A DNA stretch of 64,000 nucleotides from Pseudofabraea citricarpa. Taxonomy: Eukaryota; Ascomycota; Leotiomycetes; Helotiales; Dermateaceae. Under the pieces are notes generated by a model, which saw nothing but the letters and a program-made list of their open reading frames with translations, did no database searches and was not told the DNA's origin. Made by a program: the position numbers and the translations under genes. The stretch is from assembly GCA_029641185.1 (NCBI GenBank), contig JAPWGK010000013.1:248001-312000 (forward strand), written 5' to 3'. Below, in pieces: positions 46,548 to 58,766 of this stretch (its first letter is position 1; each line of letters starts with the position of its first letter).

Positions 46548-47192
46548 AAGCTTCCTCACCTCTACTTGACCTTCGTCTCCTACACCGACTTACTTCCTAA
46601 GTGTAATAAATACACAGACCTCGTCCTTCTTTTACCCGTCTGTGCGCCCCCGGAGATCAACATTTATCATTCATTCATTCACTACTCCTTCAAACGCCTG
46701 TCACCTGCATCTGTGCCTCTGCCTCTGCCTGTGCCTGTGCCCTCCGACCCCTGTCAGGCACATCCCCTCCCCCCCCAAAATTAAGCTCAGCCCACGGCGA
46801 TCCTTCAAGGCTTTTTAAAGCCTTCGTCAGATCCTCTTCGTCAACCGCTTCGTGTGCATTATCTGCTGCGCCAGAGTCTCCGCTGGTCGGGTCTGCCATT
46901 AATACGTACGAGAGGTTGTAATCTTGTTGGAAATTTCCCCAATACCCTTTTGTATTGTTTGTTGCGCCATCGCTTGTTATTCACGATCTCGCGTCCCGCC
47001 TCGCTATTGTTCACCAGCCTTTCGACTCAGCCTTGAGCCACCACAATACCAGTCAACCACAACAATACGACAATAACAACCCACCCATTCACACATCCAC
47101 AATCCTCACGATATATATATTCTCTACGCCGACTCCAAATATCTTGTATCATCAACTACATCTTCAACATTTGCTCCAATATTTATCCAACC

Positions 47193-48437
47193 ATGGCGCA
47201 CATCAACATGGCTCTAAACGAGGCGGCCCTCGAGCACTTCGTCTACCTCCCAGTCACCTCAGAAATGATCAGCTACCTCGCCATCAAGGCATCAGAAGTC
47301 ATCCAGTGCGAACCTCCAGTCACGAGATCGAGTCACCTCCCGCCCTCTCCACCACAAACCCCTCCTCGTGATGCCGAAGAGCAATCGCAACCCGATCTGC
47401 CAACTCTAGAACGCTTCATCAGCTCGCTAGTCAGACACTCCAACGTTCAGGTGCCAACGTTGATGACTTCGCTCGTCTACCTCGAGAGATTACAACAGCG
47501 GTTACCTCCTGTCGCCAAGGGCTTACGCTGTACTGTTCACAGAATCTTTCTCGCTGCCCTCATCCTCTCGGCAAAGTTCCTCAATGACTCGTCGCCAAAG
47601 AACAAGCACTGGGCGGAGTACTCTGCAGTGCGCGGCTATGAGGGATTCGGCTTCTCGCGCACCGAAGTCAACCTGATGGAGAAGCAGCTTCTCTTTCTCC
47701 TGGACTGGGATCTGAACATTTCTGAGCAAGATCTGTACACCCACTTGGAGCCTTTCCTGGCACCCATCCGCGATGAAATCCAGAGACAGCAAGACCACAT
47801 TCGTGCCAAGGAGGCCCGAAGACGCGCAGCGAGAGAGCTCAGAAAGTTGGAGGAGGAAGCCGCCCAATTAAGATATCAACACAACAGCAACCAATACTAC
47901 GTGCCAGCCTACTCGGAGAAGCACGCTCAACAATTCGAGATCTTCGACGAGAAGACTATGGGGGCATCGATGGATATGCCATTCATCGATACCACCGAAG
48001 CATACCGACCATACTCGCAATCACAATCACAATCACAATCCCCGCCTTCCTCGTCAGACGTGCCGCCGCTCTCGCGTAGTGGCACCGTCGACACATACTC
48101 CACCCTCTCCTCATCTGCCTCCTCGCTCCACTCATCCATCTCGCGATCGAATACCCCCGCCAGCAGTATCGGGTCCTACAACCCTCGCGAAGAGGAAGAT
48201 TCCGACTACACCATCTTGGCCGATCCGTACATGCCACACACGCCTAAGCGAGACGTGGTGCGCGTGCACATCCCGGAGCAGTACACAGGCAAGCGGGGCA
48301 TGCTCCCGTACGAGATCGAGCGCGAGGAGCACATGGAGATCGAAGACCAGCCCAAGAAGAAGGCGCGCATCACAGGTGTCTCCAACCTGTTCTCGCGCTT
48401 CCTGGGCGGTCAGCAGAAGACCAGCAACTATGTCTGA
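47193..48437 (+). CDS. Pho85-type cyclin (PCL family)
   Basis: Uninterrupted 414-aa frame. The cyclin box spans about 70-200: [20 protein letters not shown], then [31 protein letters not shown] and the ALSEVNLME-like [19 protein letters not shown], all typical of Pcl1/Pcl2-type partners of the cyclin-dependent kinase Pho85. A helical basic segment follows (about 205-235). The C-terminal half is Ser/Pro-rich with a tandem Ser-Gln stretch (about 272-280) and several TP/SP sites, likely phosphorylated, and a basic KKKAR cluster near 390 that could be a nuclear signal. It probably directs the kinase in cell-cycle or polarity control; the exact PCL subgroup is unclear. The start at [10 protein letters not shown] is the first ATG in a pyrimidine-rich leader; a Met four codons later is possible. 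Confidence 0.88.
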   Translation: MAHINMALNEAALEHFVYLPVTSEMISYLAIKASEVIQCEPPVTRSSHLPPSPPQTPPRDAEEQSQPDLPTLERFISSLVRHSNVQVPTLMTSLVYLERLQQRLPPVAKGLRCTVHRIFLAALILSAKFLNDSSPKNKHWAEYSAVRGYEGFGFSRTEVNLMEKQLLFLLDWDLNISEQDLYTHLEPFLAPIRDEIQRQQDHIRAKEARRRAARELRKLEEEAAQLRYQHNSNQYYVPAYSEKHAQQFEIFDEKTMGASMDMPFIDTTEAYRPYSQSQSQSQSPPSSSDVPPLSRSGTVDTYSTLSSSASSLHSSISRSNTPASSIGSYNPREEEDSDYTILADPYMPHTPKRDVVRVHIPEQYTGKRGMLPYEIEREEHMEIEDQPKKKARITGVSNLFSRFLGGQQKTSNYV

Positions 48438-50440
48438 TTATACCATCACGAAAGAGGAATTTGTTTTTTTGTGTGAGGAGTAACTAAAAAAAAGAAGACC
48501 GGGGGTTATTTTCCTTTGTCGACACGCGGGGATTTTTGTTTTTCTTTCTTATGAGAACGATGAGATGACGTCAAGCGAACGTTAACGGGCTACGCAACGC
48601 AACGCAGCGGCTACGCAATGGCACACGCAGCATTTGGGCATTTCACTGGCAACTGGCATGGTACGGCATGGCTTGGTATCCGATAGAACCGGCCCAGGAG
48701 TTTGGAGTCTAATCTTTTTATTTTATTTACGGGCGCAGGCATGGGCGTTTCAACATGTTTGGTTTACCACTACAACTACCAGACCCTTTCCCCTAATACT
48801 CATGATCAAGAGAGGCGATCTTGTTGCGGGAGGGGAGTCGGAAAGTAAAAACCAGAAAAAAAATATATCATCCGGGTCTTGGATCGTTCCGATGGGATGG
48901 ATCCTCTGCTACTTTTTTTTACTTATCCAACTTACCCGCGCAACAAATCTCTCTCTTGTTCATCATCCTGTTGGACATGTTTGTTTTTTTCTTCGGCGCT
49001 GTTCTGTCTCTTGTTTCGATATGATGGCTGGATGAGGATGAGGATGAGTGGATCGTAGAGATTAAGATTACTACTTAGTTTAGAATGTGAAAATCCCTTC
49101 TTCGAGAGAAGATGATTTGTATGACACTACTACTTCTTTTCCCAGCCGCATGTGATTCTATTCTGTTATACCACCACCCCCTTACGAACTTGCATCTCCA
49201 TCTACGGTACTCCGCCCGGCAATAAACAGGATCCCCAGGGACACTCCCCCAGAATCAGCTACATACGCTACACTACACTACATTGCCGGATGGAATTGAG
49301 TTTCGGATCCCGGCTCCTTGACTCCATGACAAGTACAGTAGTTCGTGCGGCCGAGAAAGCAACCAGCGACCCGGCCAGCTCACACCCAAACCTCGTCCTA
49401 ATCCCATCTCAGACGCTCCAACTTCTCATTACCTGAGAGCAAAAACGAAACGCAGGAAGTGAAGATGAAGATCCCTCTTTTCCCCTCTCCCTCTCCCTCG
49501 TACTCGCCCTTCTCGTCCCCCGAGATGCCTACCTAGTGTATCGTGGCTGATCGATCAATTAGTGATCCCACCCCCCTTCCCCCCCCTTTCCCATTTCCCC
49601 TTTCCGCTTCCCCCTTTCCGGCACCCAATGTGCACTATCTACTTAGCGAGGCACACTACATCTCCGGGTCGGCAAGAAGCATGCAGCATGGGGATATCCC
49701 ATCCATCTCTCATTCTTTCGAAAGTACAGCTAGCTAGCTCATGGACCCCTTGGGATCCCCCCCTCAGCCTCTCTCCAGCTAGCTACTTTACAGCAAGGGG
49801 GGAGGTACTCAGTTTACACGCGCCGACGAATCGTATCCTGATCCTGTTCTTCCCACCCAGCTGAGGTGATCGTCAATCCCTCTTTCATCTCTCCACACTA
49901 CTGCCTATCCCTCTTCTTCGATAGTTACCCTTCCACCCTTCCCTTTCACACCTTCTTCCGAAAACATTTCTTTCTTCTCAAGATATTGATCTGCTCTGGA
50001 TCGTCGGCGTATTTCACTGCAACAGGAAATCCCCTGCGAATGGAAATAAAAGTGCCGAAGGGATTATCAGGCGCGAGGAGGAGGAGGAGGAGGGAAACGC
50101 TAGGTTCTAGGTAGGTTTGCTCGGCTCCTCGGAGGCGTACCTAGGTACCTAGCGAACAGAGCCGCTTCGTCGACGAACTTCTGGATCCCCTGGTGGTATA
50201 ACTGCCGTGCCCGTTTTTGTTTTTGGGGTGGGGAGCCAGGAGGAATATGAAACGGTCGTCTTGGACTTGATTACTTATCTTGTACCTATCTTTTAAATTT
50301 TCTTTTTGTGTTTGTGGTTGCGTTTTGGTTGAGTCGGGGGTTGGTGATTGAGCTATTGCTCGGTTTGAGATGAGAGAGGGAGCGCATGTGAAAGGTGTAG
50401 ATTAGGAGGGGGGGTTGGGTTGGTGTATTCCTTTTGCTGC

Positions 50441-50464
50441 TTCTTCTTCTTCTTCTTCTTCTTC
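50441..50464. repeat. (CTT)n microsatellite
   Basis: Eight CTT triplets directly preceding the degenerate repeat array. Confidence 0.9.
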
Positions 50465-50840
50465 TATATCACTTGAAATATACCTCTGTTCATCATATTT
50501 GCATGTACTCATTGACGAGTGTTGAAGAGTATCTACTCTGATATATGATGATATCTTCTTTCTTTCTTTTCTTCCTCATTTGGTCTTCTTCTGCTTCTTT
50601 TTCACTTGAGGCGTGGTTTTGCCCATCATATTTGGATATACTCGTTGAAAAGTGCTCAAGAGTGACTGCTCTGATGTATGATGATATCCTTTTTCTAGTG
50701 ATTATGGATCTACTCGTCGACAGGTGTTAATGAGTAATCACTCTGTGTATGATAAAATCCATTTTCTTGTGGTTATGGATCTACTCATCGACGGGTGCTA
50801 AAGAATAATTACTCTAAAGGACGATGAAATCTTTTCTAGT
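50465..50840. repeat. Degenerate tandem repeats with conserved TACTC...GAGTA inverted pair
   Basis: Four units anchored at about 50501, 50634, 50706 and 50777, each with (A/C)TACTC(R)TYGA...GTG..(A)AGAGTA-type sequence. Units 2-4 are spaced about 72 bases; the first two are 133 apart and share CACTTGA...CATCATATTTG upstream. TACTC and GAGTA (GAATA in the last unit) form an inverted pair with a spacer of about 16 bases in each copy. Confidence 0.75.
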
Positions 50841-52134
50841 CATTGAAGACTTCAACCGGTTTAAGATGAGATGGTCAGAAGGGAGTAAATTCTGTGCTGC
50901 AGCTTGCTTATTAAGATGTCATTATTCACTTGCTTTGTGTCAGACGAACGTTAGATCTTGAGCCTCAACTTCATACTCAGTCCAAGCAGATAACCCAAAC
51001 TAAAGACAACATACTTCTGAAGCAAGAAAATGACGTCGGTCAGGGACCTCTTTCTTGAACAATATAGAGTAAAAATACATCACGCCGCACGTGTCTCCCA
51101 AGCAAACGTGATATCATCACTGGAAGATACCTCGACGCGGTGCCTGACATACTTATACTGCTCACCAGCTCCCGTCACAGATGGCAGATGACTGTAGCAT
51201 CAGGTGACCACACCGGTGACTCGAACGACAAGTCACGGGATCACGGTACCTGAGAAGAAGGCTGACCAGGACGAATGAATGGCGAGTCAGCGGGGGCTCA
51301 CTTGAGGCCGCAGACATCGTCATGGAATGCAATCAGATGGCTGGAGGATGCGCATTCTGTACTTAAGAACCGTGACTTCCCTGCCTCCTCCTTGATGTTA
51401 TGTTAAGTTGTTTTCCGCAGAGAGCAAGCGTTTCATCCTTACTTCGATCCACGTGATTTGATTGGTTCCTGCCCGCGGCCGCAGAAGTGACGGCCTGAGT
51501 ACCCTGCAGGATAAGAGATTCACGATAACGATTGGCCTGAAGGTCTCCAACCTCCCTCTTTACTCGTATGAACAACGCATGAAGTCGTCTTGGAGCCATT
51601 AGGGAGCCATCAGGGAGCCATTAGCCTCTACAGAGACTCGACAGGTCATCACGAGCGAAATTCAATGGCTGGGCCGACTTGCGCAAGGGCGACTTTATCA
51701 TAGACAACCAATCGCAGCCCCTTCAGCTTGAGCTTCAACCTCGCGAACCCCACTACTCCTGTTCAAGCCGTCTTCTTGAGCACCACCACTACCACTACTA
51801 CCACCACCACCACCATCTTTCCCCTACATCGCGACCCTATTCTTTCGATCCACCGACTCGGCAGCAATCCCCAACATCATATCTAGCACCGCGCGACGAG
51901 CTGCGAACGCACGAACTGGAGGCCGCAGCCTGGTCATGTCCATATTTACCATCGAGAACCACGTCAACCTCTCATTAATATCACTTACAATCGCGCCCAG
52001 CACTGCTGTCGCGCTCACCGTCGTATCATTCGTCTATCTGTACATCCTCCACGTCAGGAGATACCCAGCCCCCCCTCTCCCACCACCACCGCCCGTTACA
52101 ACCCTTGAAGTAACGCGCAAGCACCACAATAGCA

Positions 52135-53972
52135 ATGGCGACGATCGAAGAGCTCGAAAGGGTCTTCGACGACCATCCATCTTTAGACGCATCTCTACAG
52201 GACTTCGAACACCCCGGAAGCAACAGCGACGTCCTGAGCCCGAGGTTCGGATATCTACCTTCTCATCACTCTGGCTTCCGATCAGACACGGAATCGGAAA
52301 TGGGGGACTCGGTTTCGGGCGGCAGATTCAGCCCTCCGGCATGGAGACGAGAGGGAGACGGAAAGCGGAGCAGCGGCTTTTGGAATAAGGGCTCAGGATT
52401 GGCTCATAGAAGGGTCTATTCAAGAGAGAGCAGTGCCGGATATGAACTTCCAGACGATAGAGAGGCAACCTTAGAAGCCGCACGGAGAACAAGATTACCC
52501 ACGGGATCGTTGAGCCCTGAGAAGCGACGGAGTCCCAGCCCAGAACCGTTTGCAGGAAAGAAGGCAGGACCGGAGATAAAGCAGGAGGAGAGCGAGGACA
52601 TATTGGCTGGTCTACCAGACAATCCAAATAATTGTACGAGGTTACACACTTGCTGCTAAGTATTTTGCTGATTGTTTTTAAAGATATCCGATTCGCTGTA
52701 AGAGCAGAGGTGAATCATCATACCGAGCCTTATGAAGCAGTCTTCTCTTTTGCTCGACAAAAATTCAATGCCGCAACGCGGTCTTGGAGTTCACTCATCA
52801 CATCCCTCACTGTTGGCTTGTTTTCAATATTGATATTAAAATCGCTCTTCGAACCTGGCACACCACCACCCGTACCGGACCTAGTCAAAGTTGCAGGTCT
52901 GGCAAAAGCCTTTGAGCCTTTGATCTTCTATTCAGAAAATGGTGTCCAACAAGTAGGTGATTTACAAGCGACTGGTGTTGCTGTATGGGATCTAGGGGAG
53001 AGCGTGAGAAGTACAAACATGACATCAGCTCCAATTATTGTTAAGGAGCTGGATGATCTGAGCGAAAGCTTGAAGACTTTGTCTATTGAGCTCACGAGAT
53101 TTTTTGCAAATGTAGATGGAGATGTTGATGGGTAAGTCGCCTCATCATCATGTGAGAGCCTGTATCTAATGTTACGCAGAATCCTTATCGTGATGGATTG
53201 GGCTCGTCGGGAGCTCTCACAATTAACCATCCAAGGCTCTCCAAACCTTGTTACAACGTTATTCTCAAATATCCACACAGCTCTTTCAAAAATTGGGCTG
53301 CTTGAGTCATCAGCAACTGGACTTCCAACGCGGCTAGGTTATTTGATGACATCCATTTTTGGACTTTCGCAATCCCAACGAACGCGTCAAACACTCCAAC
53401 GTACATTTACCGAATTCCTCTCAGTGTTAGAAGAAGCTATCAACAGCGAGCTCCAACATTCCCTTGCCTTGTTCGCCCTCTTCGAATCCATCGATCGACA
53501 GTTCCTCAACCTTGCACGAACCGTAATCCGCGAGACCGCCGCACAAGATAATGCACAAGACGATCTCCTCTCGTCACTCTGGACCAAGATCCTCGGGCCC
53601 AGCTCAGCAAAGATCTCCAAGTTCGAAAAGAACAAGAAACTTCTGGCCAACATCCGATCCAAGACAGTGCAGAACAAAGGCATCCTGCTCGAACATAACG
53701 GCAAACTACTGACGCTCAAAGCCAATCTCGAGAACCTGCGCCGCAAACTCGTCAGCCCCCTCGTCAGACAGAACGGTAGCACGCTCGGTGTCGAAGAGCA
53801 GATCCGTGGTCTGGAAGACGTCGGTGGCTATCTTGGAGGTGTACGAGAGAGACAGCGAGGCAAGCTCATGGAGATGCTGTATGGTAGTGGAAGTAATAGC
53901 CGTAACGGGCGAGGCCGCATCGTCAGCTCAGAAGAGTATGAGATTGAAGGGAGCGGACGATGGGATCGCTAG
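52135..53972 (+). CDS. Single-pass membrane protein of unknown function
   Basis: Exons 52135-52633, 52684-53131 and 53180-53972 give 579 aa. Residues 1-165 are charged and probably disordered, rich in Ser, Arg, Glu and Pro. One clear membrane span, about 203-222 (SLITSLTVGLFSILILKSLF), is followed by a long helical part with coiled-coil character, about 230-530, and a hydrophilic tail. The second half contains a repeated leucine pattern (LTLKANLENLRRKL). No signal peptide precedes the span, so a type II or tail-in topology is likely, perhaps in the nuclear envelope or ER; this is inference. I do not recognise a named domain. An overlapping frame beginning at 51936 encodes a separate membrane segment and could be an upstream ORF or an alternative N-terminus. 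Confidence 0.75.
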
Positions 53973-54418
53973 GAGAAGTGTGCGGTGCACAGTGTATGGA
54001 GCGGGTGCGGGGTGAGACTTTTTGTATAGGTATGAGGTATGACTAGAGACTTTGAGATTTTGGATCTGGTGTTTTTTTGTTTTTGCACGGATGGATGGTT
54101 GGGACCAATGCAAAGGTTTTGTTTTGTATACAAATAAGTTTCTTGTCTTGTTTTTTGACTTTCTTTTCGATTGCGTTGTTCGGAGTTGGCTTTTCTTTTT
54201 TTTTCTTTTTCTTTTCTTCTTACATGGGACAGGTGTCGTCGGTGTTGGCGTTGGCGTTGGCGTTTCTGGATCGGATTTGAATTGAATGGCTTGATTGGAA
54301 AGGAGAAGAGAACGAGATGATGAAGAAGAAGAAGAAGTTTCTTGTATAGCAGCATGATGCATGGCGTTTACCTACCTACCTACCTACCTACATAGCAAGG
54401 AAGCGAAGCGAAGGGAGT

Positions 54419-54462
54419 GAAGTGTGGAAGTGAAGTGTGGAAGTGAAGTGTGGAAGTGAAGT
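54419..54462. repeat. 14-bp tandem repeat (AGTGTGGAAGTGA type)
   Basis: Three near-identical 14-bp units in tandem, downstream of the membrane-protein gene. Confidence 0.85.
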
Positions 54463-54682
54463 AATTTTTAAATATTCATACATATCTTAACCCAACCCTA
54501 ACCCTCTTTTGTTCCTATTGCTCACTGTTGGTTGCTCATTCATCAGTGAGTGAGCGAGCGAGTGGTATTTCATCTTTTTTATACCATGTATTGTACTTTC
54601 TTACATATCGTCTGGATGAAGTACCTACCTACCTACCTACCTACGTATATATTTCTCCAAACTCACTGCAGCCATGGACGAC

Positions 54683-54714
54683 GAAAAGAAAAGAAAAGAA
54701 AAGAAAAGAAAAGA
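54683..54714. repeat. (AAAAG)n microsatellite
   Basis: About six AAAAG pentamers in tandem. Confidence 0.9.
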
Positions 54715-55460
54715 GGTGGGTCGGTATATCCATAAAAAATAAATTGCATCTGAGCGAGTGATGTGAATGGTTTATATAAAACAATGATGCTGCGACCAAT
54801 GAATGGCCCGCCTGCCCGCCTGCCCGCCCGATGAGAATAGAGGAAAGTGAAATAGATGAGCGAGTGTGCAGACGGGCCGGCGGGTCGGGTTTCATAAGTG
54901 AGTGAATGAGCGGAATCGACAGAAGGAAAAAGAAGATGTATCCAAAGAAATACTGGCTCTCCTCCTCCTCCTCCTCTTTATATCCCTCTTCAGTGAACGA
55001 GTGAAAATAAAAATGAAATAAAAATGCTGCGTATCCATCATATCCGTATCCATATCTGTCTGTATCCATGAATCATCATCATCCCCACCTCTCATTAAAC
55101 ATCTTCCATTCCGTCATCAATGCAAAGCAATCCCAATCCCAATCCCAATCCTAATACCCGACCTCTAAAAAATCCCATGCATTCTATTCCCCCCAAAAAA
55201 GAAAAACGCGCCACGTGAAGAAAAATATGCTGCATTCTCGCCGATCCATCTCTGTCGTATTTGCCGCGTCCGATCCGATTCAGGTTGTTCATTCGTTCGT
55301 TATATAAATGCATGTCGTATCGTTGCCCTGCCATGCCATGCTGTGCTATGCTGTCGTGTGTCGTAAATGCTAGATGTTAGTTCTCCTTTATACATTACCT
55401 CTTCCTATTGCATTCGTATTCGCACTCGCATTCCGTCTCTTACGTTGGATGAATGAGCCT

Positions 55461-58400
55461 CTAAGAAGATCCTCCCCATCCTGTAAATGGAGTCAGTTTT
55501 TGTTTTTTCATGACGAAAATGATTAGAGAAGCGAAGGAAAGAACATACCAGCAGCTAAAGCTAGGTACCAGGTCCTACTCGCGCCTCCATCCAACCAGCT
55601 AGCATCAAAGCTGGTCGAGGTGAAGAAATCCCATGCCGTGCTTGGTTGGATGATTGCGAGATTCGCAAATAGCACACCCTTCCATCCGCCAACGACTTGC
55701 TCGGCACGTCCAGAACTGAAATACGTGTTCCACTCCTCGGTGACAAATCTTGTACTGCGTGTGAGAGTTGATGCCGGGAGGAGTGGTAGCATATGAATGC
55801 CCTGGATATACTCGGTATTGGCACCGAAATAAGTAGTGTGATCGATCTTATTCTCGAATAAGATCCCAGATACTTTATTGCCGATGAAATTTGCCGGCTG
55901 GACCGTGTTGTCAGAGGTGTAGAGGAAGTAGTTCTCTAGAGAGCGTGCAGTGACGGCAAGTTGGAGGTTGCCGCGTGCCTCCATGTTGGAATCACCAATT
56001 GTACGTCCCCACATCTTGATTGCGTATGCGGACATGCTGTCTTCAGATGAAGATTCTTGATCTTTTCCATCAAAGCTCTCGTACAGTCCCTTGGCCCAGG
56101 AATGTCCATTATACCAGTCGAAACTTCTTGATACAGGGAAATATGTATCAGATGTGCTGGGATTTGCGAAGTCTCGAACAAGCGTATTGATGTATGCTTT
56201 GTTGTTACCGCTGCTCAACCAGCTTGGATCAAGATAGCCAATGATGGCGGCGGCATAGACGAAATATCCATAGTGGAAATGATGATCGTTATAATAACTG
56301 TTGCCAAAATCTGCACCTGAATCACCTGTGACGTAGGATGCTGATGAGACAATTCCACCCCAGGCAGCTAAGATTTGTCAGTTCGATCGTGGCTGTATAG
56401 GTAGTGTGAAACTTACTCTCATGGATAAGCGGGTACTGTTGTGTGTTGGATATGAAGACCGCAAAGGCTTCTTTTAGTTTGGCTAAACCTGCTTGAGCTA
56501 GTGCTTGATTTTCTAAGAGATCGTGAATCGTATACACGATTTGTGCGAATTTAGCCAAGGCCTATAAACAATTAGCCTGTTTCTCAAGTCAACGTCAAGG
56601 AAAACCAACTTTTCCACTGTAATACATGGAGTTCAAGTTCGATTGAGCACCCATATCCTGAGATACTTCACTAGTGGCTATCTGTAAGATAGCAGCTTTC
56701 TGCGAAGCACTGAGCGTGCTCTGACTTCCTAGCGATGGAGTCCATGGTGCAAATTGCATACTTGTAGGAAGGCTTTCAACAAAAGTCCAAGCATCAGCTG
56801 AGACAGCAGTTGCTACACCCTTTGTCGTTGTGTTCAGTCGTACAGTTGTGACAGCAGATTTCAAGCTTGACGAAAAAGATTGTACATGATGAGGAAGAGC
56901 AAACATGGCCAGAGTTGTGCTGGAGATACCTGCTTTAGTGAAAGAAAGCGTGTATGAGCCTTGATCACCATTCACAGATCCAGATAGAGTTGCTGATGTG
57001 GCATATGCCCCACAGGCAGCATCATACAGAGCTTCAGCAGCTCCTCCGGGATTCTTCGCGATCTGTATGGTACCAATGAAGTTAGATGTAGCTTGTACAA
57101 GGCCATTGCTAACGACCTTGAATTCCAAGGCTGCACCGCTTGGCGACCATGCGTAAAGGAGCCATGTCTTGCCATCTTCAAGAACGATCGTGTACTTTGT
57201 CACTCCAGACTTCGGGTTAGTATTCGCTCTCGTCACTGTGCGGAAGAAAACACCCGTCTGTAAGATTGGAGTCCCTCCATTGAAGATACCAGTAACAAAT
57301 CCCATGCCCTGTACAAGTGGGAATGTGATAGTTGGAGCGGCTCCCGCACTCGGAGCCAGATTAACATTGGCTGAAAACGCAGTTACTGAATCGGTAGTAA
57401 GACTTGTTGAAGATCCAAGTTCTACCGCCGAAAGAACAATAGACTGTATACCAATCGGATTGATAAAGTACTGGACAGGATTTGCGCTAGCGTCAGGTCC
57501 AAAAACCTTTTGATCCGAATCAATGTGTTGTATCGACATTCCCCAGCTGCCTGAACTTCCTCCTCCTTTAGACCATGACACTGAGTATGGTTGAGTCCAT
57601 GCAGCAGCACTCTGACTCCCGAGGAAGAAGTTCGAATAGAACTTGTTTGTTCCAATTGGCGAACGCTGAGCAGCAATAGCAAGTCTCGGAACAGGATGAT
57701 CCGATCTGCTTGGAATCACAGATGGTGGAGCGTCTGTAGCGACGGGTTGGAAGATGTTTTGGGAAGTCATATTTGGAACTACAGAGCTAGCAACGCTGGA
57801 TGCTGATGCTGTTACCGATATAAGTGAGACTGGTGAACTGATGGAAGTACTGATTAATGGACCAGATGTTGCAGCTCCCGACGTTTGAAGACTTGTGATA
57901 ACAGTCCCCTCAGTAGCTGGAACACGGGTTGTTAGGCTTGGAAGTACTTGAGCAGTTCCTGCGGTTGTTGATGTTGTCAGGACCGAAACACTCGGTATGA
58001 CCGTTGAAGTGCTTATTGAGCCGAAGAAAATGCCTCCACCAGACGCAAGAATAGACGTTATCAAAATGACACTGCCAGAAACAGTACTTAGTGATTCGGG
58101 ACCTCCGTAAGTAGCTGATCCTGGAATCTGGACGCTAGACTCTGGCACTTGAGGAGCTAAAGTTTGAGTTGCAGGTGAAGTATTTTCTGGCAACGTCGGC
58201 TGTGTAACAGGGGGTGCAGGAGCGGGACAACCTCCACCAGTTTCGGGGTCGTTTGTGATCGGGAGTACGGTTTGTACAGGAGCTTGAGTGCCAGGCTGAT
58301 CTGGAACTGGACGATCAACGATTGGTGTGATTGGATCCTCAGGCGGTGCCGAAATAGGTTCTGGTATTATAGGCCAACGGTCTGGACCCGTTGCAGCTGG

Positions 58401-58766
58401 CTGAGGTGCTGTAGTGACAACACCTGGTTGGTTGACAACCGGACTATCGGTTTGTTCTGGCGTAGACGGTGCAGGCTCTGCTGCACTTGATTGAGGTGCA
58501 GGTATAGGTGCCGGCTGAACAGGTATGTTCGGCTCTCCAGTTCCTGCAGGAGTTTGTGCGGTTGTAATCGGCGTGAGAGATGTCGTTATAGATAATTCGG
58601 TCCGTACAGGATTGACCAAGACAGTACTTGATGGTATTGAGCCAGTAGCAAAACTGTTGGTGTTGGAAATACTTGATGCTTCGCAAACCTGTCTCTTGCG
58701 GTGTCGATGTGGTATGGCGTTTGCTGCAAGAGCCTGTATAACCGTTAGTAAGATGAGCGGCTTCAT
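55461..58766 (-). CDS. GH81 endo-1,3-beta-glucanase
   Basis: Hydrolyses beta-1,3-glucan of the fungal wall, typically for cell separation or wall turnover. Exons 58766-56610, 56561-56417, 56367-55549 and 55480-55461 give 1046 aa. Signal peptide about 1-18, then a Lys-Arg site at 24-25. Residues about 30-350 are a Ser/Thr/Pro-rich low-complexity region, likely heavily O-glycosylated. The GH81 domain begins near PIGTNKFYSNFFLG. Its catalytic region includes YNDHHFHYGYFVYA and DWYNGHSWAKGLYESFDGKDQESSSEDSMSAY, the latter with the conserved acidic cluster in the order expected (shown here only as landmarks). The last exon is only 20 bp and ends the protein at AAGWGGSS. No GPI signal is visible, so it is secreted and may be wall-bound. 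Confidence 0.92.

Larger units (their letters stand above)
43899..47192. other. Long gene-poor region and leader of the PCL cyclin gene
   Basis: About 3.3 kb with no firm gene. It contains simple repeats at 45957-46060 (ACCACTC, CATCCA), a CTTG array at 46524-46547, and a GTGCCTCTGCC-type tract at about 46710-46740. Pyrimidine-rich stretches from about 46.2 kb onward suggest a long 5' leader with upstream ATGs. Unproven frames are 44703-44876 (+) and 46690-46899 (-). Confidence 0.45.
48438..52134. other. Long gene-poor region with degenerate repeats
   Basis: About 3.7 kb with no firm gene. Contains a CTT array (50441-50464), degenerate tandem repeats (50465-50840), CACGTG elements near 51090 and 51450, a GGGAGCCATYA triplication at about 51590-51625, and a frame at 51936-52388 with a membrane segment that overlaps the next gene's start. 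Confidence 0.45.
53973..55460. other. Intergenic region between convergent genes, simple repeats
   Basis: About 1.5 kb. Arrays: (CCTA)n at 54370-54391 and 54623-54644, a 14-bp GTGTGGAAGTGAA-type triplet at 54419-54462, (AAAAG)n at 54683-54714, GCCCGCCT repeats near 54806-54830, (TCC)n near 54960-54976. A short telomere-like CCCTAACCCT at about 54491-54502 is present. No supported gene. Confidence 0.5.

Noticed and set aside
51363..51599. 78-codon minus-strand frame beginning MAPRRLHALF
   Set aside because: No recognisable domain, no TATA or splice context, and in a gene-poor, repeat-bearing interval.
51679..51978. 99-codon frame with His-rich stretch
   Set aside because: His run comes from a CAC/CCA simple repeat; frame ends before the membrane-protein gene and has no family match.
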